Assembly: GCF_001427125.1 (NCBI RefSeq)
Contig: NZ_LMGK01000009.1
Coordinates: 856-64,855 of the forward strand
Direction: 5' to 3'
Source: Pseudomonas sp. Root562
Lineage (GTDB): Bacteria; Pseudomonadota; Gammaproteobacteria; Pseudomonadales; Pseudomonadaceae
Length of the DNA stretch: 64,000 nt
How positions within the stretch are numbered: the first letter of the stretch is position 1; each line of letters starts with the position of its first letter. Below the pieces are notes generated by a model, which had not been told where the DNA came from, ran no database searches, and saw nothing but the letters and a program-made list of their open reading frames with translations. This document shows positions 37,120 through 46,153 of this stretch, piece by piece. The translations under genes were made by a program, and so were the position numbers.

Positions 37120-38304
37120 ATGGGCATTCCAACCATCAAGCACGTCCGCGCTTTCACCCTGCGCGGCGGTGGCGCGGATTATCACGATCAAGCGGACGGC
37201 CACTGGATCGACGATCACATTGCCACGCCAATGAGCAAATACCCCGAATACCGCCAGAGCCGCCGCACCTTCGGCATCAACGTGCTCGGCACCTTGGTGG
37301 TCGAGATTGAAGCCAGCGACGGCACCGTCGGTTTCGCCGTGACCACGGGCGGTGAGCCTGCCGCTTACATCGTCGAGAAACACCTGGCGCGCTTCCTCGA
37401 AGGGGCTCGCGTCACCGACATCGAAAAAATCTGGGACCAGATGTACCAGTCGACCCTGTATTACGGGCGCAAGGGCATCGTCATCAACACGATCTCCGGC
37501 GTCGACCTGGCGCTGTGGGACTTGCTCGGCAAGATCCGCCAGGAGCCGGTGCATCAGTTGCTCGGTGGCGCGGTACGCGACGAATTGCAGTTCTATGCCA
37601 CCGGCGCCCGCCCGGACCTGGCGCAGAAAATGGGCTTCATCGGCGGCAAGATGCCGCTGCACCACGGCCCCGCCGAAGGCGAGGAAGGCTTGCGCAAGAA
37701 CCTCGAAGAACTGGCGACCATGCGTGAACGCGTTGGCCCGGACTTCTGGCTGATGCTCGATTGCTGGATGAGCCTGGACCTCAACTACGCCACCAAACTG
37801 GCGGTCGGCGCCCACGAACATGGCTTGAAATGGATCGAAGAGGCCCTGCCGCCGGACGATTACTGGGGCTACGCCGCCCTGCGCAACAACGTGCCCAAGG
37901 GCATGCTGGTGACCACCGGCGAACACGAAGCCACGCGCTGGGGCTTCCGCATGCTGCTGGAAATGGGCTGCTGCGACATCATTCAGCCGGATGTCGGCTG
38001 GTGCGGAGGCCTCACTGAACTGGTGAAAATCTCGGCCCTCGCCGACGCGCACAATGCGTTGGTCATTCCGCACGGTTCCTCGGTGTACAGCTATCACTTC
38101 GTCGCCACTCGCCATAACAGCCCGTTCGCCGAATTCCTGATGATGGCGCCCAAGGCAGACGAAGTGGTGCCGATGTTCCATCCGCAATTGCTCGGCGAAC
38201 CGGTGCCGGTCAATGGCCGCATGCGTCTGTCGGAACTTGATCAGCCCGGTTTCGGCGTGACACTCAACCCCGAATGCCAACTGCATCGGCCCTACAGCCG
38301 CTGA
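37120..38304 (+). CDS. rhmD: L-rhamnonate dehydratase (enolase superfamily)
   Basis: 394 residues. It removes water from L-rhamnonate to give 2-keto-3-deoxy-L-rhamnonate, using Mg2+. The enolase N-terminal capping domain is followed by the TIM barrel. Metal and base residues appear in [51 protein letters not shown] and [11 protein letters not shown] with the catalytic histidine. This set is close to E. coli RhmD as I recall it. RhmD enzymes also accept L-lyxonate or L-mannonate. The next gene encodes the matching aldolase 14 bp downstream. Confidence 0.92.
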   Translation: MGIPTIKHVRAFTLRGGGADYHDQADGHWIDDHIATPMSKYPEYRQSRRTFGINVLGTLVVEIEASDGTVGFAVTTGGEPAAYIVEKHLARFLEGARVTDIEKIWDQMYQSTLYYGRKGIVINTISGVDLALWDLLGKIRQEPVHQLLGGAVRDELQFYATGARPDLAQKMGFIGGKMPLHHGPAEGEEGLRKNLEELATMRERVGPDFWLMLDCWMSLDLNYATKLAVGAHEHGLKWIEEALPPDDYWGYAALRNNVPKGMLVTTGEHEATRWGFRMLLEMGCCDIIQPDVGWCGGLTELVKISALADAHNALVIPHGSSVYSYHFVATRHNSPFAEFLMMAPKADEVVPMFHPQLLGEPVPVNGRMRLSELDQPGFGVTLNPECQLHRPYSR

Positions 38305-38318
38305 GAAAGGAGCTCGAC

Positions 38319-39119
38319 ATGAACATGCCGCACAACGCTTTCAAGGCTGCGCTGAACAAACCCGCGACCCAATACGGCATTTGGGCCGGGTTCGCCACCG
38401 GCTACGCCGCCGAGATCGTCGCCACCACCGGTTACGACTGGATGCTGATCGACGGCGAGCACGCGCCGAACACCGTGCCCGGCGTACTGACGCAATTGCA
38501 GGCAGTCGCCCCCTACTCCACCGCACCAGTCGTGCGCGCGGTGAATGGCGATGCCAACCTGATCAAGCAACTGCTGGATATCGGCGCGCAGACACTGATG
38601 ATCCCGATGGTTGAAACCGCCGAACAAGCCCAGGCACTGGTGCGCGCCATGCGTTACCCGCCCCACGGCATTCGCGGTGTCGGCGGCGGCCTGACCCGCG
38701 CCACACGCTGGGATGGCGTACCCGACTATCTCAATACCGCCCACGAACAACTGTGCCTGATCGTGCAGGTGGAATCGCGGATCGGCGTGGAAAACGTCGA
38801 AGCGATTGCTGCCGTCGAAGGCGTGGATGCGGTGTTTATCGGCCCGGCGGATCTGTCGATTGGCCTGGGCCACGCCGGCAATCCTGGCCATCCGGACGTT
38901 CAGCAACGTATCCGCCACGCGGTGGACGCCACGCTCTCGGCGGGCAAGGCCTGCGGCATCCTCGCCCCCAACGAAGAAGACGCCCGTCGCTACCAAAGCT
39001 GGGGCTGCCAGTTCATCGCGGTAGCCATCGACATCAGCTTGCTGCGTCAGAGCGCCATGGCCACCCTCGCCCGTTACCGCGAACCCGCCAGCACTCAAGC
39101 GCCTTCACGCACTTACTGA
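38319..39119 (+). CDS. rhmA: 2-keto-3-deoxy-L-rhamnonate aldolase
   Basis: 266 residues of the HpcH/HpaI family. It splits 2-keto-3-deoxy-L-rhamnonate into pyruvate and L-lactaldehyde with a divalent metal. WMLIDGEHAPNTVPG holds the catalytic histidine; metal ligands are the Glu of VQVESRIGVENVEAI and the Asp of VFIGPADLSIGLG. AAAGGAG precedes the ATG at 38319; an earlier in-frame start lies inside rhmD. A related 2,4-dihydroxyhept-2-ene-dioate aldolase activity is the main alternative, but the neighbours favour RhmA. Confidence 0.9.
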   Translation: MNMPHNAFKAALNKPATQYGIWAGFATGYAAEIVATTGYDWMLIDGEHAPNTVPGVLTQLQAVAPYSTAPVVRAVNGDANLIKQLLDIGAQTLMIPMVETAEQAQALVRAMRYPPHGIRGVGGGLTRATRWDGVPDYLNTAHEQLCLIVQVESRIGVENVEAIAAVEGVDAVFIGPADLSIGLGHAGNPGHPDVQQRIRHAVDATLSAGKACGILAPNEEDARRYQSWGCQFIAVAIDISLLRQSAMATLARYREPASTQAPSRTY

Positions 39120-39139
39120 ACTGCCAAGGAGTCGTCCCC

Positions 39140-40573
39140 ATGTCGTCCGTGCCTGTTTACGAAAACTTCATCAACGGCCAGTTCGTGGCCAGCGCTGCCC
39201 ACATCGATGTGATCAACCCGGCTACCGGCGCCGTGTTGTCGAAAGTCCCCGCCTCAACCGCCGAAGACGTCGAACGCGCCCTCGCCGCTGCCCGTGCGGC
39301 GCAAAAGGACTGGGCGCGCAAACCGGCCAATGATCGCGCCGGCTACCTGCGCCGCATCGCCACCAAGCTACGGGAAAACGTGCCGCACCTGGCACGCACG
39401 ATCACCTTGGAACAAGGCAAGATCAGCAGCCTGGCCGAGGTCGAAGTCAACTTCACCGCTGACTACCTCGACTACATGGCCGAATGGGCGCGGCGTATCG
39501 AAGGCGAAATCATCACCAGTGACCGCCAGAACGAAAACATCTTCCTGTTCCGCAAACCGCTGGGTGTGGTGGCCGGGATTCTGCCGTGGAATTTCCCGTT
39601 CTTTCTGATCGCCCGCAAAATGGCCCCGGCCCTGTTGACCGGCAACACCATCGTCATCAAACCCAGCGAAGAAACCCCGAACAATTGCTTCGAATTCGCC
39701 CGCCTCGTGGCCGAAACCGACCTGCCGCCCGGCGTGTTCAACGTGGTATGCGGTGACGGCCAGGTTGGCGCGGCGCTCAGTGGGCACAAAGGCGTGGACA
39801 TGATCAGCTTCACCGGCAGCGTCGCCACCGGATCGCGCATCATGGCCGCCGCCGCGCCGAACATCACCAAGCTCAACCTGGAACTGGGCGGCAAAGCCCC
39901 GGCGATTGTACTGGCTGACGCTGACCTCGATCTGGCGGTCAAAGCCATCCGCGACTCACGCATCATCAACAGCGGCCAGGTGTGCAACTGCGCCGAGCGG
40001 GTGTATGTAGAGCGCAAGGTAGCGGATCAATTCATCGAACGCATCGCTGCGGCGATGAGCGCGACTCGCTATGGCGACCCGATCGCACAGCCCGACGTCG
40101 AGATGGGACCGCTGATCAACCGCCAAGGCCTGGATAGCGTCAACCGCAAAGTCCGTACTGCGTTGAGCCAGGGTGCAAACTTGATCAGTGGCGGACAGAT
40201 GGCCGATCTGCCCAATGGTTTCCACTTCCAGCCCACTGTTTTAGCCGGTTGCCGCGCCGACATGGAAATCATGCGCGAAGAGATTTTCGGTCCGGTGCTG
40301 CCGATCCAGATCATCGATGACCTGGACGAAGCCATCGCCTTGGCCAACGACTGCGACTATGGCCTGACCTCGTCGATCTACACCCGTGACCTTGGCAAAA
40401 CCCTGCATGCCATGCGCGAGCTGGATTTTGGCGAAACTTACGTCAACCGCGAGAACTTCGAAGCGATGCAAGGCTTCCATGCCGGTGTGCGTAAATCCGG
40501 GATTGGCGGAGCGGATGGCAAGCATGGGCTGTATGAGTACACCCATACCCATGCGGTTTATTTGCAGGGCTGA
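39140..40573 (+). CDS. aldA: lactaldehyde dehydrogenase (AldA type)
   Basis: 477 residues. It oxidises L-lactaldehyde to L-lactate with NAD+, completing the pathway opened by RhmD and RhmA. Asn151 in LPWNFPFF, Glu249 in LELGGKAPA and the nucleophile Cys282 in GQVCNCAERVYV are in place. The C-terminal ETYVNRENFEAMQGFHAG and KSGIGGADGKHGL segments are almost those of E. coli AldA as I recall. The ATG at 39140 follows AAGGAG, 20 bp after rhmA. Glycolaldehyde is a likely second substrate. Confidence 0.93.
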   Translation: MSSVPVYENFINGQFVASAAHIDVINPATGAVLSKVPASTAEDVERALAAARAAQKDWARKPANDRAGYLRRIATKLRENVPHLARTITLEQGKISSLAEVEVNFTADYLDYMAEWARRIEGEIITSDRQNENIFLFRKPLGVVAGILPWNFPFFLIARKMAPALLTGNTIVIKPSEETPNNCFEFARLVAETDLPPGVFNVVCGDGQVGAALSGHKGVDMISFTGSVATGSRIMAAAAPNITKLNLELGGKAPAIVLADADLDLAVKAIRDSRIINSGQVCNCAERVYVERKVADQFIERIAAAMSATRYGDPIAQPDVEMGPLINRQGLDSVNRKVRTALSQGANLISGGQMADLPNGFHFQPTVLAGCRADMEIMREEIFGPVLPIQIIDDLDEAIALANDCDYGLTSSIYTRDLGKTLHAMRELDFGETYVNRENFEAMQGFHAGVRKSGIGGADGKHGLYEYTHTHAVYLQG

Positions 40574-40589
40574 ACGTTGCTTTGAACCT

Positions 40590-40677
40590 GTGGCGAGGGA
40601 GCTTGCTCCCGTCGGGGTGCGAAACGCCCCATGCGGGGACTGCTGCGCAGTCCAGCGCGAGCAAGCTCCCTCGCCAC
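40590..40677. repeat. REP/BIME-type inverted repeat
   Basis: GTGGCGAGGGAGCTTGC (40590-40606) pairs perfectly over 17 bp with GCAAGCTCCCTCGCCAC (40661-40677). A smaller stem lies between. It separates aldA from the convergent receptor gene. Confidence 0.9.
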
Positions 40678-40690
40678 ACTTGCTCAATGC

Positions 40691-43114
40691 TCAAAAATCC
40701 ACAGTCGCCGACAGCAAATAGGTCCGCGGCGTCGACAGCGTCAAACCCGGCTCGCTGTCATCCGAAGCCCCGGCCGAACTCCAGTAGCGCTTGTCGGCCA
40801 CGTTCTCGACATTGGCCCGCACGGTGATGGTCTTTTCGTCGACCCTGAACGCATAGCGTGCGCCGACGTCGAATCGCACCCAAGAGTCGATTTCTTTGTT
40901 GTTGGACTGATCCAGATACTGCGAACTGGAATAGATCCCGCGACTGGTCAAAGTCAGGCCCTGCTCGTTCGGCACGTCCCACTCGGCACCGAGGTTGACG
41001 TTGTATTTCGGCGTCGCGGGCGCCCGGTTGCCGTCAAATGTGCCATTGGTGGTATCGGTCAACTCGCTGTCGATGTACATCACACCGCCGAGCAACCGAA
41101 ACCCTTTGAGCGGTTCGCCAAAGACGCTCAACTCGACACCCTCGTTATTGCGTTTGCCATTGGGGCCAAAGACTCGCGTCGTGGCGTTGGTCTCGTAGGC
41201 CGGCTGCTTGATGCGAAACACCGCAGCGGTGACGGCGAATGCTCCGGCGTCGTACTTGGCACCGACTTCGACCTGGCGACTGATGAACGGCGGAAAAATC
41301 TCGTCCTCGTTCACCGAGGTCGACGGCGCGATCTTGCCCTGGCTCAAGCCTTCCATGTAGTTGGCGTACAGCGACAGCTTGTCGGTCGCCTTGAACAGAA
41401 CGCCGCCCGATGGCGAGAACTTTTCTTCGTCGTAGGCGGTATCGCCTTTGACGTCATCCGACCAGTCATCAACCTTGACCCGCTGCCAACGGCCACCGAG
41501 TGTCAGCAAAACTCGATCATCAAAAAAGCCCAGGGTGTCGGACAACGCTACGCTGCTGAAGCGGTTTTCGGTGTAGACCTCTGGATCCTGACGCGTCGGG
41601 CGCACTGGCGTTGGCGTTTCCACAGGGTTGTAAAGGTTGCTCGGAGCAGCGGCATAACGGGCGCCGCCGTTTTCGAAGTCCATGTAGAAATAGCTGGCCG
41701 CCAGGTTGACCTGATGGCTCACCGGCCCGGTATGGAACCAGTTGCGCACGCCCGCCGTGGCCGTGCGGACATTTTCGTCGCGGGTAAAGTCGCGCGGCTG
41801 CACGCTGAAATCGCCAGCGTCATTGGTGACCGCAACGGCATGCCGGAGGAAGTCATGGTTGCTTTTGCGCGCGCCCACGCCGCCGTACAGCATGACTGAA
41901 TCGCTGACATCGAACTCGCCGTTCAGCGTGCCGAAGGTGTCCGTGGTTCGCGCCTGACTCCAGGGCTGCGCATAGTTGTCGCGAACATCGTTGGCATTCG
42001 GCACCTTTGCATTGGGGCCGATTTGCACGCGCTCTTGCGGGGCATCGGTATCGCGCTCAGTGTGGCCGATGTCAGTCGAAAGCCGCAGGCGCTCACCGCG
42101 AAAATCCAGACCCAGCACGGCCATCTCGCGGTCAACACTCTGGTGATCCCAGTCGGTGTCGCCGGACTGTTTCACGCCGTTGAAGCGAATGCCGAACATG
42201 TCACCTTCACCGAAACGCCGCCCGACATCCACGGCACCGCCGAGTTGGTTATCGGATGCATAGCTGCCGGTAAACGATGTGATCGGCTGGTCAGTGGCGC
42301 GCTTGGGCACCACGTTGATCCCGCCGCCCACGCTGCCTCGCGGCGAGATGCCATTGATCAGTTGGCTCGGGCCTTTGAGAATGTCGACGCGGTCGGCCAT
42401 TTCCATATCGATCGTATAGGTTGGCAAGACGCCGTAGAGACCGTTATAGGAAACGTCGCTGTTGAACAGGCTGAGCCCGCGAATGGTGAATTGCTCGTAA
42501 CGCCCGCCAGCCGGGTTGGTGGTGCGCACTGATGGATCGCTGGCGACCAGGTCGCCCAAGGTCCGTGCCTGTTGGTTTTTCACCGTTTCACTGGTGTAGG
42601 TGGTCATGCTGAACGGTGTTTCCATGAAATCCTGCGAGCCCAGCAACCCTTGCGACCCTCGGCGCGCGACCTGGCCGCCGACATAGGGGTCGCCATGTTC
42701 GGAATCAACGGCACCGAGGATGGAAGTCGCGCCCAATTGCAGGCTGCTACCTGATGGTGCCGGAATCAGAATGTAGGCCCGTTCGCCCACTGGCTGCAGT
42801 TGCAAGCCCGAGTTCTGCAACAAGCGGGCAAAGCCCTCTTCCACTCCGAACTCACCGGACAAGCCGGCGCTGCTGCGACCGCTGACCAGCGCCGGATCGA
42901 CCGACAGATTGACTCCCGCCAAACCGGCGAACCGTGTCAACGCATCGCCAAGGCCACCGGCGGGCACCTGGTAACTGCGACGGGCGGCGTCATCGGCCCA
43001 ACTGCTGTTCATCAAAAGCGGGCTGGCACTGAGGCTCAACATCAGGCTCAGGCGCAACAACGGACGCAGACCGGACGACACCGGGCGCGGACAGCAGGAC
43101 TTTACTGCGGGCAT
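40691..43114 (-). CDS. TonB-dependent siderophore receptor with signalling domain
   Basis: 807 residues. After the signal peptide (LLRLSLMLSLSASPLLMNSSWA), an STN domain (about 45-120, YQVPAGGLGDALTRFAGLAG) contacts the FecR-type anti-sigma factor. The plug follows (TPFSMTTYTSETVKNQQART), then a 22-strand barrel that ends in phenylalanine (SATVDF), as outer-membrane proteins do. It should import a ferric siderophore and signal its presence. I chose the ATG at 43114; an in-frame start at 43189 would run into the fecR end. FoxA/FiuA-like hydroxamate receptors are possible, but the ligand cannot be assigned. Confidence 0.92.
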   Translation of the reverse strand: MPAVKSCCPRPVSSGLRPLLRLSLMLSLSASPLLMNSSWADDAARRSYQVPAGGLGDALTRFAGLAGVNLSVDPALVSGRSSAGLSGEFGVEEGFARLLQNSGLQLQPVGERAYILIPAPSGSSLQLGATSILGAVDSEHGDPYVGGQVARRGSQGLLGSQDFMETPFSMTTYTSETVKNQQARTLGDLVASDPSVRTTNPAGGRYEQFTIRGLSLFNSDVSYNGLYGVLPTYTIDMEMADRVDILKGPSQLINGISPRGSVGGGINVVPKRATDQPITSFTGSYASDNQLGGAVDVGRRFGEGDMFGIRFNGVKQSGDTDWDHQSVDREMAVLGLDFRGERLRLSTDIGHTERDTDAPQERVQIGPNAKVPNANDVRDNYAQPWSQARTTDTFGTLNGEFDVSDSVMLYGGVGARKSNHDFLRHAVAVTNDAGDFSVQPRDFTRDENVRTATAGVRNWFHTGPVSHQVNLAASYFYMDFENGGARYAAAPSNLYNPVETPTPVRPTRQDPEVYTENRFSSVALSDTLGFFDDRVLLTLGGRWQRVKVDDWSDDVKGDTAYDEEKFSPSGGVLFKATDKLSLYANYMEGLSQGKIAPSTSVNEDEIFPPFISRQVEVGAKYDAGAFAVTAAVFRIKQPAYETNATTRVFGPNGKRNNEGVELSVFGEPLKGFRLLGGVMYIDSELTDTTNGTFDGNRAPATPKYNVNLGAEWDVPNEQGLTLTSRGIYSSSQYLDQSNNKEIDSWVRFDVGARYAFRVDEKTITVRANVENVADKRYWSSAGASDDSEPGLTLSTPRTYLLSATVDF

Positions 43115-43181
43115 TTGAAGAAGCTCTCTTGTTCGTTCAGTTGCCTTGAATGACAAGCGAGTCGAGAAAAGGGGACAGACC

Positions 43182-44126
43182 TCACACAACTTTTTTGCGT
43201 GGCAGCAACGTCACCCAATAGCGGGTCCGCATTTGCACTTCCAGCGGCAGACTCGCAGAGAGCAGCGCGAGAATGCGATCGGTATCGTCCAGCCGAAAAC
43301 TGCCGGTCACACGCAGCGTTTCGAGTTCCGGCTCCCAGCGCAAGACACCTGGCCGATAGGTGTCGAGTTCACGCAGGAAATCCCCCAACGGCTGATTGTT
43401 GGCCATCAGTACGCCTTCACGCCAACCGGGTTGGAGCACGTCAAAGGCTTGCACCGCTCCGGCACCTGACGCTCGCAAATTGGTTTGCTGACCGGCCCCA
43501 AGCGTGAGCAAGGCGCCCTGCAAAGGTCGCAACTGCACTGCACCGCTAAACACCGACACCCGGCAGCCCAGGGCATCCTGACGAACACAGACGTCGCTTT
43601 GATCAACGAGCACCTGACCGAACCGGGTCTGGATCGTCAGCGGTGAGACACCCGACACCTTCAACGACATTTCGCCCTCCACCAATTTCACATGGCGATT
43701 CGGCATGTCCACATCGACGGCGCTGGCGGTATTGAGTTGCAATTTGCTGCCATCGGCCAATTGCACCTGTTTGCGCTCGCCGGTGGCGGTGTGCAAATCG
43801 GCACGCCAGATTTCCAGCGGCAACTGCCGACTGATCAGCCAGGCCGCTGGCACCAAAGCCACCGCGCCCAAGGCACGCTTGAGCACCACGCGCCGTCCGG
43901 GATCAGGGCGGTCGAGCGTGCTCAGGGCCAATGCCGGTGGCAGGTCGGTAAAGCGTTGACGCAAGGCCTGTGCCTTCTGCCACGCGTGCTCGTGACTGGC
44001 CGAGGTTTCGCGCCACCGCTGCAGATTCGCGCGATCCTGCTCGGTGGCTGCGCCGGACTCCAGCAACGCCAGCCATTGCGCAGCGGCACGGACCACTTGG
44101 CGGGCGTCGGGCGCGGCACTGTTCAC
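43182..44126 (-). CDS. FecR-family anti-sigma regulator
   Basis: 314 residues starting with GTG that overlaps the ECF sigma stop (GTGA). The N-terminal anti-sigma domain has the conserved tryptophans AAQWLALLESG, NLQRWRETSASHEHAWQKAQ. One membrane helix (about 85-105, GAVALVPAAWLISRQL) is followed by a periplasmic FecR domain (TATGERKQVQLADGSKLQLNT) that receives the signal from the receptor STN domain. It keeps the sigma factor off, or activates it on signal. Receptor and sigma genes lie on either side. Confidence 0.93.
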   Translation of the reverse strand: MNSAAPDARQVVRAAAQWLALLESGAATEQDRANLQRWRETSASHEHAWQKAQALRQRFTDLPPALALSTLDRPDPGRRVVLKRALGAVALVPAAWLISRQLPLEIWRADLHTATGERKQVQLADGSKLQLNTASAVDVDMPNRHVKLVEGEMSLKVSGVSPLTIQTRFGQVLVDQSDVCVRQDALGCRVSVFSGAVQLRPLQGALLTLGAGQQTNLRASGAGAVQAFDVLQPGWREGVLMANNQPLGDFLRELDTYRPGVLRWEPELETLRVTGSFRLDDTDRILALLSASLPLEVQMRTRYWVTLLPRKKVV

Positions 44127-44632
44127 AGTTCCACCAACAGGCAGTGCTCGTAGGCCTGTGCCATGTAGCGCTTGATCGTGCGCTGCGACACTTTCAGGCG
44201 CTCGGCAATGTGCTGATAGCTCAAACCTTCAAGTTGACTCCAGAGGAACGCCCTGCGTACTGGGCGCGGCAATCCGTCGAGCAACTCGTCCAGCGCTTGC
44301 AGGGTTTCCAGCAACAGCCAGCGCTGTTCCGGGGACGGCACGCAGTCTTCAGGCAGCAATGCCAGCGCGTTCAGGTACGCCTGCTCCAGGCTACGTCGCT
44401 TGTAGAAGTTGCTCAGCAGGCGCTTGCCCACCGTCAGCAAATAGGCACGGGGTTCGTGCAGATCGGCAATCCGCTGAGAACTGGCGAGCAAACGCAAAAA
44501 CGTATCCTGGCTGAGATCCGCCGCATCGCAGGCATTGCCCATGCGCCGCCTCAACCAGCCTTCAAGCCAGCCACGGTGATCGCGGTACAGGTCGTGAAGG
44601 GTTTGCTCCTTCGGCATCGCTGCATCACTCAT
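44123..44632 (-). CDS. ECF sigma factor, FecI type
   Basis: 169 residues with sigma region 2 (LYRDHRGWLEGWLRRRMGN; ADLSQDTFLRLLAS) and region 4 helix-turn-helix (LSYQHIAERLKVSQRTIKRYM). FecI-type factors direct RNA polymerase to the promoter of the paired receptor gene when iron is short and the siderophore is present. It is the first gene of the set, followed by fecR and the receptor on the same strand. A Fur-like box lies about 30 bases upstream. The ATG at 44632 lacks a strong ribosome site; an ATG five codons in is the alternative. Confidence 0.93.
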   Translation of the reverse strand: MSDAAMPKEQTLHDLYRDHRGWLEGWLRRRMGNACDAADLSQDTFLRLLASSQRIADLHEPRAYLLTVGKRLLSNFYKRRSLEQAYLNALALLPEDCVPSPEQRWLLLETLQALDELLDGLPRPVRRAFLWSQLEGLSYQHIAERLKVSQRTIKRYMAQAYEHCLLVEL

Positions 44633-44660
44633 CTCAAGAAGCCCTGTGCCAGGAGTCGTA

Positions 44661-44679
44661 AATGAGAGTGATTCTAATT
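44661..44679 (-). promoter_or_regulatory. Fur-box-like site upstream of the ECF sigma gene
   Basis: AATGAGAGTGATTCTAATT fits the TGATAATNATTATCA 7-1-7 pattern at 11 of 14 informative positions. It sits 28 bases before the sigma start, so iron-loaded Fur would repress the whole set. Confidence 0.7.
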
Positions 44680-44773
44680 AATGTTGCAGCGACGAACCAA
44701 GTGCTTTATGCAGCAAGTGCGCAGAAAGATCAGCAGCCAGGAGAAAAAGAAAGTAAAAGCCAAATTTCAGACA

Positions 44774-44806
44774 CAAAAAACCCCGGTCTTTCGACCAGGG
44801 TTTTTG
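44774..44806 (-). terminator. terminator after the tRNA-Val/tRNA-Asp row
   Basis: AAAACCC, a mismatch, then GGTC pair with GACC and GGGTTTTT around TTTC. The minus strand ends in a T run, placing it after the second tRNA-Asp. Confidence 0.9.
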
Positions 44807-44873
44807 CTATCGACTCGAAGCAACCAGTGGTTTCTTCGTAGCGCCAAGGCGTTCAGTGGCCTTGGTGCGGATA

Positions 44874-44950
44874 TGGCGCAGCGGACGGGACTCGAACCCG
44901 CGACCCCCGGCGTGACAGGCCGGTATTCTAACCGACTGAACTACCGCTGC
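44874..44950 (-). tRNA. tRNA-Asp(GTC), promoter-distal copy
   Basis: 77 nt, anticodon stem CCGGC/GCCGG with loop CTGTCAC (GTC). Acceptor GCAGCGG/CCGCTGC, T arm GCGGGTTCGAGTCCCGT, encoded CCA at 44874-44876. It appears identical to the copy at 45045-45121. Confidence 0.97.
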
Positions 44951-45044
44951 GTATCGCTTTGGACTTTCGCCCAAGTAACTCGTTTGACTGAAAGCTTCGG
45001 TGCTTTTCAATCGCGAACCAGACCTTGATCTGCTTCGTAAATAA

Positions 45045-45121
45045 TGGCGCAGCGGACGGGACTCGAACCCGCGACCCCCGGCGTGACAGGCCGGTATTCT
45101 AACCGACTGAACTACCGCTGC
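45045..45121 (-). tRNA. tRNA-Asp(GTC), second copy
   Basis: It has the same 77-nt sequence as 44874-44950, offset 171 bp, with encoded CCA at 45045-45047. The spacers between copies are unrelated beyond the first bases. Confidence 0.97.
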
Positions 45122-45174
45122 GCGTCGGTGGAGGCATTTCAGCCTACCTCTTGCTTTCGCAAGTTTCTCGGAAG

Positions 45175-45250
45175 TGGTGGGTGATGACGGGATCGAACCG
45201 CCGACATTCTGCTTGTAAGGCAGACGCTCTCCCAGCTGAGCTAATCACCC
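45175..45250 (-). tRNA. tRNA-Val(TAC)
   Basis: 76 nt. Acceptor GGGTGAT/ATCACCC, anticodon stem TCTGC/GCAGA with loop CTTACAA (TAC), T arm GGCGGTTCGATCCCGTC, encoded CCA at 45175-45177. First of the three-tRNA transcript. Confidence 0.97.
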
Positions 45251-45379
45251 GTTTGCATCTCCGAGGCCGCGAAATTTACGCAGGTAGCGAACCTAAGTCA
45301 ATAGCAGGATTGAAGTTTTTCTGAAAAAGACAAAATCGTTTCAATCCGGACAATCTCGCCAACAGTCCGACCGCTGGAG

Positions 45380-46153
45380 TTACTCGCTGTAAATCATCTT
45401 CTTGGTCATGCCGCCATCGACCACGAATTCCTGCCCGGTGACAAAACCGGCGTTCTTCGATAGCAGCCAGGCCACCATCGCCGCCACGTCCTCGACCGTC
45501 CCTACCCTGCCCGCTGGATGCTGGGCATGATCGGCGTCGGTCAACGGCTCGGCACGGCGCACGGACGGGTCACGTGCATCGATCCAGCCCGGGCTGACGG
45601 CATTGACCCGAATCTCCGGGCCAAGGCTGATGGCCAGTGCATGAGTCAGGGCCAGCAAACCGCCCTTGCTCGCCGCGTAAGCCTCGGTATCAGGTTCCGA
45701 TTGCCCGGCGCGGGTCGAGGCCAGGTTGACGATCGACCCGTTGTGAGCACGCAGATACGGCGCACAGTGCTTGGCCAATAGCATCGGCCCACTGAGATTC
45801 ACTGCCAGCACCCGATTCCAGTAAGCCAGGTCGAGGCTTTCCAGGGTGATGTTGTGCGGATCGGCCACCGCCGCGTTGCACACCAGCGCATCCAGCCGCC
45901 CGAACTGCCCCAGCACTTCGGCCACGCCCAGGGCCACCTGCCCTTCGTTGGAAACGTCCATGGCGATGAACCAGGCGTTGTCGCCGAGCGCTTTCGCCAC
46001 TTTCGAACCGCGTTCACGATCCAGATCCGACAGCACCACTTGCCAGCCTTCGCTGATCAACCAGGCCGTGATACCCAGGCCAATGCCCCGCGCAGCGCCG
46101 GTCACCAGCGCCACGCGGCCGTTGGAGCCGGTTGGCGTCGACAGCTCGATCAC
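45380..46153 (-). CDS. short-chain dehydrogenase/reductase following metZ
   Basis: 257 residues, classical SDR. The cofactor loop [11 protein letters not shown] is near residue 18, NAA in CNAAVADP near 92, and the catalytic Ser/Tyr/Lys set is in [13 protein letters not shown] and [12 protein letters not shown]. The Asp of LSDLDRERG after the second strand favours NAD(H). It starts with GTG and overlaps the metZ stop by four bases (GTGA), so it is co-translated with metZ. The conserved linkage does not reveal the substrate, and a role in sulfur amino acid metabolism is only a guess. Confidence 0.85.
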   Translation of the reverse strand: MIELSTPTGSNGRVALVTGAARGIGLGITAWLISEGWQVVLSDLDRERGSKVAKALGDNAWFIAMDVSNEGQVALGVAEVLGQFGRLDALVCNAAVADPHNITLESLDLAYWNRVLAVNLSGPMLLAKHCAPYLRAHNGSIVNLASTRAGQSEPDTEAYAASKGGLLALTHALAISLGPEIRVNAVSPGWIDARDPSVRRAEPLTDADHAQHPAGRVGTVEDVAAMVAWLLSKNAGFVTGQEFVVDGGMTKKMIYSE

